A DNA stretch of 64,000 nt from CAVQZA01 sp963718355 (GTDB lineage: Bacteria; Actinomycetota; Thermoleophilia; Gaiellales; Gaiellaceae). The position numbers were made by a program, and so were the translations under genes. Where the stretch lies: positions 124,001 through 188,000 of the forward strand of contig CAVQZA010000007.1 of assembly GCA_963718355.1 (NCBI GenBank). Direction: 5' to 3'. Below are positions 60,991 to 64,000 of this stretch, piece by piece. Numbering within the stretch: the first letter of the stretch is position 1; each line of letters starts with the position of its first letter. Below the pieces are notes generated by a model. It made no database searches. It was given only the letters and a program-made list of their open reading frames with translations, and was not told the origin of the DNA.

Positions 60991-62016
60991 TTGAGAATCG
61001 CGGTCTGCTCGCCGCAGGTGCCGTTCGCGCGCGGCGGCGCCGAGATCCTCGCCGAGCGGCTCACCGAGGAGTTGCGCGAGCGCGGCCACGTGGCCGACCT
61101 CGTCACCGTGCCGTTCAAGTGGTACCCGGCCGAGAAGGTCCTGACCCACGCCTTCATGTGGCGGCTGCTCGATCTCGAGGAGGTCGACGGGCGCCCGGTC
61201 GACCTCGTGATCGCGACGAAGTTCCCCTCGTACGTCGTCCGCCATCCGAACAAGGTCGTCTGGCTCGTGCACCAGTTCCGACAGGCCTACGAGCTCGACC
61301 GGACGGAGCTCGGCCAGTTCGGCGAGTCGGCGGCCGACCGCGCGCTGCGGCGCAAGCTGCACGAGCTCGACCTGCGCACGCTCGGCGAGGCGCGCAAGCT
61401 GTGCTCGATCTCGCGAAACGTCTCGGAGCGGCTCGAGCGGACGCTCGGGCTCGAGGCAGAGGTCGTGCTGCCGCCGCCGCAGGCGCTCTCGTTTCGCAAC
61501 GACGGCTACGGCGACTTCATCCTCTCGGTGAACCGACTCGACCGCGCGAAGCGGATCGACCTGCTGCTCGAGGCGCTCGCAGCGGAGCCGGAGCTGGAGG
61601 CGGTGATCGCCGGCGACGGCCCGGACCGCGAGCGGCTCGAGGCGATCGCGTCGCGACACGGTCTGAACGGACGTGTCCGGTTCGCAGGACGCGTGTCGAC
61701 CGACGAGCTCGCGTCGCTCTATGCGACCTGCCGCGCCGTCTACTACGCGCCCGTCGACGAGGACTACGGGATGGTGCCCTACGAGGCGTTCCTCTCCGAG
61801 AAGCCCGTCGTGACGATGAGCGACGCGGGCGGCCCGCTCGACGTAGTCAGCGATCGCCGTACCGGGCTCGTAGTCGAGCCGCACGTCGCCGAGCTCGCGG
61901 CCGCGTTCCGCTTCCTGACCGAGCACGAGGACGACGCACGCACCTGGGGCCTGGCCGGAAAGGCCGTGGCCGAGCAGGTCACCTGGGATCACGCGATCGA
62001 GCGTCTGCTCGCATGA
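60991..62016 (+). CDS. GT4 glycosyltransferase
   Basis: A 341-residue GT-B enzyme starting with TTG (LRIAVCSPQVPFARGGAEIL). WLVHQFRQAYELDRTELGQF is on the acceptor side, ILSVNRLDRAKRIDLLLEAL opens the donor half, and VDEDYGMVPYEAFLSEKPVV with TMSDAGGPLDVVSDRRTGLV is the donor pocket. The AGGAAGGA ribosome binding site just after repeat copy 3 supports this start. It overlaps the next GT4 by 4 bases. Confidence 0.9.
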   Translation: MRIAVCSPQVPFARGGAEILAERLTEELRERGHVADLVTVPFKWYPAEKVLTHAFMWRLLDLEEVDGRPVDLVIATKFPSYVVRHPNKVVWLVHQFRQAYELDRTELGQFGESAADRALRRKLHELDLRTLGEARKLCSISRNVSERLERTLGLEAEVVLPPPQALSFRNDGYGDFILSVNRLDRAKRIDLLLEALAAEPELEAVIAGDGPDRERLEAIASRHGLNGRVRFAGRVSTDELASLYATCRAVYYAPVDEDYGMVPYEAFLSEKPVVTMSDAGGPLDVVSDRRTGLVVEPHVAELAAAFRFLTEHEDDARTWGLAGKAVAEQVTWDHAIERLLA

Positions 62017-63200
62017 AGGTCGCGTATTACAGCCCGATGCCGCCGGAGACCTCCGGGATCGCCGACTACTCGGCGCTGCTGCTCCCCGCGCTGCGCGAGC
62101 GGATCGACGTCGAGGTCGTCAAGCACGGCCGGACGAAGCCGCCGCGCGACGCGGACGTCTCGCTCTACCACGTCGGCAACTCGCCCGAGGCGCACGGCTG
62201 GATCGTCGATGCGCTTCGAAAGAGGCCCGGCGTCGTCGTCCTGCACGAGCTCGTCCTCCACCACCTGATCGCCGGGCTGACGATCGGCCGCAAGGACGGC
62301 CCCGGCTACCTCGCGGCGATGGAGCGCGACGCGGGCCTGCCCGCGCGGCTGCTCGCCCACGGCGTGCTCGAGGGCCGCGTGCCGCCGCCGTGGGAGACCC
62401 GGCCCGAGGACTTCCCGCTCGCCGGCGAGATCCTCGACCGCGCGACGGGCCTGATCGTCCACTCGCGCTACGTCGAGGACGGCGCGCGCCGGCTCGGCTA
62501 CGCGGGCCCGCTGTGGCGGATCCCGCACCCGGCCTGGCCCGCACCCGCCGTGGAGCCGGCCGCGATCGACGGCGCGCCCGTGGTCGGCTACTTCGGCCAC
62601 CTCAACGCGTCGAAGCGTCTCCCGCAGCTGCTCGAGGCCTTCACACGGCTGCCCGCGGGCGCGCGGCTGGTCCTCGTCGGCCCCGTCTCGCCGCGGTTCG
62701 ACCTCGACGGGCGGCTCGAGAAGGCCGGGCTGCTCGGCCATCCGTCGGTGCTGCGCGAGGAGTACGTCCCCGAGGCCCGGCTCTGGGCGCTGATGGCGGG
62801 CTGCGACGTCTGCGTCTCGCTGCGCGCGCCGACGATGGGCGAGACCTCGGGCACCGTTATGCGCGCGCTCTCGCTCGGCAAGCCGCTCGTCGTCTCGGAT
62901 CTCGGCTGGTTCGCCGAGCTGCCCGACGACCTCGCCCGCAAGATCCCGGTCGGCGAGGGCGAGGTCGACGCGCTCGTCGCCGCGCTGCTCGATCCGCCGC
63001 CCGCCTCGCACGTTCCCGAGGAGAATCGCCTCGGCCACGTCGCCGATCTCTACGCGGCGGCGCTCGAGCAGGCTGCGGGTGGCGAGATCGTCCGCGACGC
63101 CGTCCTGCGCGAGGTCGCCCGCGCCGGGGCCGAGGTGGGGCTCTCGGAGGAGGTGCCGGAGCTCGGCAGCCGCCTGCGCGAGGTCGGGCTTGGCGAGTAG
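62013..63200 (+). CDS. GT4 glycosyltransferase
   Basis: A 395-residue GT-B enzyme. SPMPPETSGIADYSALLLPA is the entry loop, VVLHELVLHHLIAGLTIGRK carries acceptor-side histidines, GLIVHSRYVEDGARRLGYAG lies at the domain boundary, VGYFGHLNASKRLPQLLEAF opens the donor half, and LRAPTMGETSGTVMRALSLG with PLVVSDLGWFAELPDD forms the donor pocket. This pattern (HELVLHHL, GETSG) is the subgroup often seen in actinobacterial glycan loci. The TTG start of the next gene overlaps its end. Confidence 0.9.
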   Translation: MKVAYYSPMPPETSGIADYSALLLPALRERIDVEVVKHGRTKPPRDADVSLYHVGNSPEAHGWIVDALRKRPGVVVLHELVLHHLIAGLTIGRKDGPGYLAAMERDAGLPARLLAHGVLEGRVPPPWETRPEDFPLAGEILDRATGLIVHSRYVEDGARRLGYAGPLWRIPHPAWPAPAVEPAAIDGAPVVGYFGHLNASKRLPQLLEAFTRLPAGARLVLVGPVSPRFDLDGRLEKAGLLGHPSVLREEYVPEARLWALMAGCDVCVSLRAPTMGETSGTVMRALSLGKPLVVSDLGWFAELPDDLARKIPVGEGEVDALVAALLDPPPASHVPEENRLGHVADLYAAALEQAAGGEIVRDAVLREVARAGAEVGLSEEVPELGSRLREVGLGE

Positions 63201-64000
63201 CGCTGCGCGGCTGCGCGCAGTCCCCGCGTGGGCCTGTCTGACCGCGATCGTCGTCGTCTCGGCGCTCGTCCGCTGGTGGTTCGGGCGCTGGATGACGGCG
63301 CCGTGGATCATGGTCGACGAGCTCGTCTACTCGGAGCTCGCGAAGAGCTTCGCCGCGACCGGCCACTTCCTGATCCGCGACGAGCCGTCGGGCTCGTACG
63401 GGTTCGTCTATCCGCTCGTGATCGCGCCTGCCTGGCGCATCTTCGGCTCCGTACCGAGTGCCTACGCGGCGGCGAAGGTGATCAATTCCGTGGTGATGTC
63501 GCTTGCCGCGATCCCCGCGTACTTCCTGGCGCGGCGCGTCCTCACGCAGTGGCTCTCGCTCGCCGCGGCTGTGCTCACGGTGGCCGTGCCCTCGATGGTC
63601 TACACGGGCACGCTGATGACCGAGAACGCGTTCTATCCGATCTTCCTCACGGCGGCGCTCGCGCTCGTGCTGATGCTCGAGAAGCCGACCTGGCAGCGGC
63701 AGCTGATCGTGCTCGGGATCGCCCTCGTGGCGTTCGCGACGCGCGCGCAGGCGATCGCGCTGTTCCCGGCGATCCTGACCGCGCCCCTGCTGCTCGGATG
63801 GCGCGGGCTCGGGCGGTTCAAGGTGCTGTACGGGACGGTCGCGGGGTTCGCGCTCGTCGCGGTGGTCGGCGAGGCGATCCGGGGCCGCTCGCCGTTCGCC
63901 GTGCTCGGCGCGTACCAGACGACGAGCTCCGAGCATTACGGCGTCGGCGAGGTCGCGAAGTGGGCGCTCTGGCACCTCGCCGGGCTCGACCTCTACCTCG
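63190..64000 (+). CDS. GT-C/GT39-like membrane glycosyltransferase, 3' end outside window
   Basis: 270 residues are visible from TTG 63190 to the window edge. A first helix (WACLTAIVVVSALVRWWF) leads to the outer loop MVDELVYSELAKSFAATGHF, whose Asp-Glu pair is the GT39-type catalytic motif. Further helices (SLAAAVLTVAVPSMVYTGTL, LIVLGIALVAFATRAQAIAL) follow. It overlaps the upstream GT4 by 11 bases. It would use a lipid-linked sugar on the outer membrane face. Confidence 0.8.
   Translation, partial: MASSAARLRAVPAWACLTAIVVVSALVRWWFGRWMTAPWIMVDELVYSELAKSFAATGHFLIRDEPSGSYGFVYPLVIAPAWRIFGSVPSAYAAAKVINSVVMSLAAIPAYFLARRVLTQWLSLAAAVLTVAVPSMVYTGTLMTENAFYPIFLTAALALVLMLEKPTWQRQLIVLGIALVAFATRAQAIALFPAILTAPLLLGWRGLGRFKVLYGTVAGFALVAVVGEAIRGRSPFAVLGAYQTTSSEHYGVGEVAKWALWHLAGLDLYL

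Overview
The window is a very GC-rich (by eye about 70%), tightly packed bacterial chromosome segment with 64 called genes, nearly all for building a cell-surface or extracellular polysaccharide. Most neighbours in an operon overlap by 4 bases (ATGA, GTGA, TTGA), GTG and TTG starts are common, and several operon-leading genes start 6-10 bases after a TAnnnT box with no Shine-Dalgarno sequence (apparently leaderless mRNAs). With the protein families seen, this suggests an actinobacterial lineage, perhaps Thermoleophilia; that placement is inference. No rRNA, tRNA, insertion sequence, integrase or CRISPR array was seen.

Layout. 1-9.3 kb (+): a cut glycosyltransferase (GT4), FkbM methyltransferase, frameshifted GT2, a first phosphoglycosyl transferase, GNAT, ATP-grasp ligase, lipoprotein deacetylase, beta-propeller protein, nucleotide-sugar epimerase and a Wzz-like chain-length protein. 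9.3-12.1 kb: GT2, then an MFS exporter and a universal stress protein unrelated to the theme. 12.1-14.7 kb (-): two methyltransferases around an unfamiliar glycosyltransferase-like protein. 14.8-21.2 kb: epimerase, GT4, two unknowns, UDP-glucuronate decarboxylase, a secreted clan-A glycosidase and a GGDEF diguanylate cyclase. 21.3-25.6 kb (-): GT4, epimerase, methyltransferase, O-antigen polymerase/ligase (Wzy). 25.6-34.1 kb (+): Wzx flippase, five GT4 enzymes (two are tandem paralogues), deacetylase and GNAT. 34.0-39.4 kb: GT4, GT-C membrane protein, AsnB-type amidotransferase, a deacetylase-like protein and a methyltransferase. 39.4-43.3 kb (+): second initiating phosphoglycosyl transferase, CgeB-like GT, GT2 and DUF2304. 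43.3-50.3 kb: GT-C protein, GDP-fucose-synthase-like and dehydratase-like genes, a badly frameshifted flippase, methyltransferase and GDP-mannose 4,6-dehydratase. 50.3-59.7 kb (-): GT4, GT-C, GT2, GT4, a 1054-residue flippase/GT-C fusion, GT4, GT2 and a tiny secreted protein. 59.9-64 kb (+): methyltransferase, two GT4 and the start of a GT-C protein.

Together these supply a Wzx/Wzy-type route: two initiating transferases load a sugar phosphate on the lipid carrier; about 20 GT4/GT2 enzymes extend it with sugars made by the epimerases, UXS and the GDP-fucose enzymes; methyl-, acetyl- and amidotransferases decorate it; flippases export it; Wzy polymerises under Wzz control. Two initiators and three flippases suggest more than one glycan. 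The diguanylate cyclase is a plausible regulator.

Caution: at least seven genes carry frameshifts, almost all equivalent to one extra base, with the motifs intact in the alternate frame. Sequence error is the simplest reading, so broken genes here should not be taken as truly inactive without resequencing.
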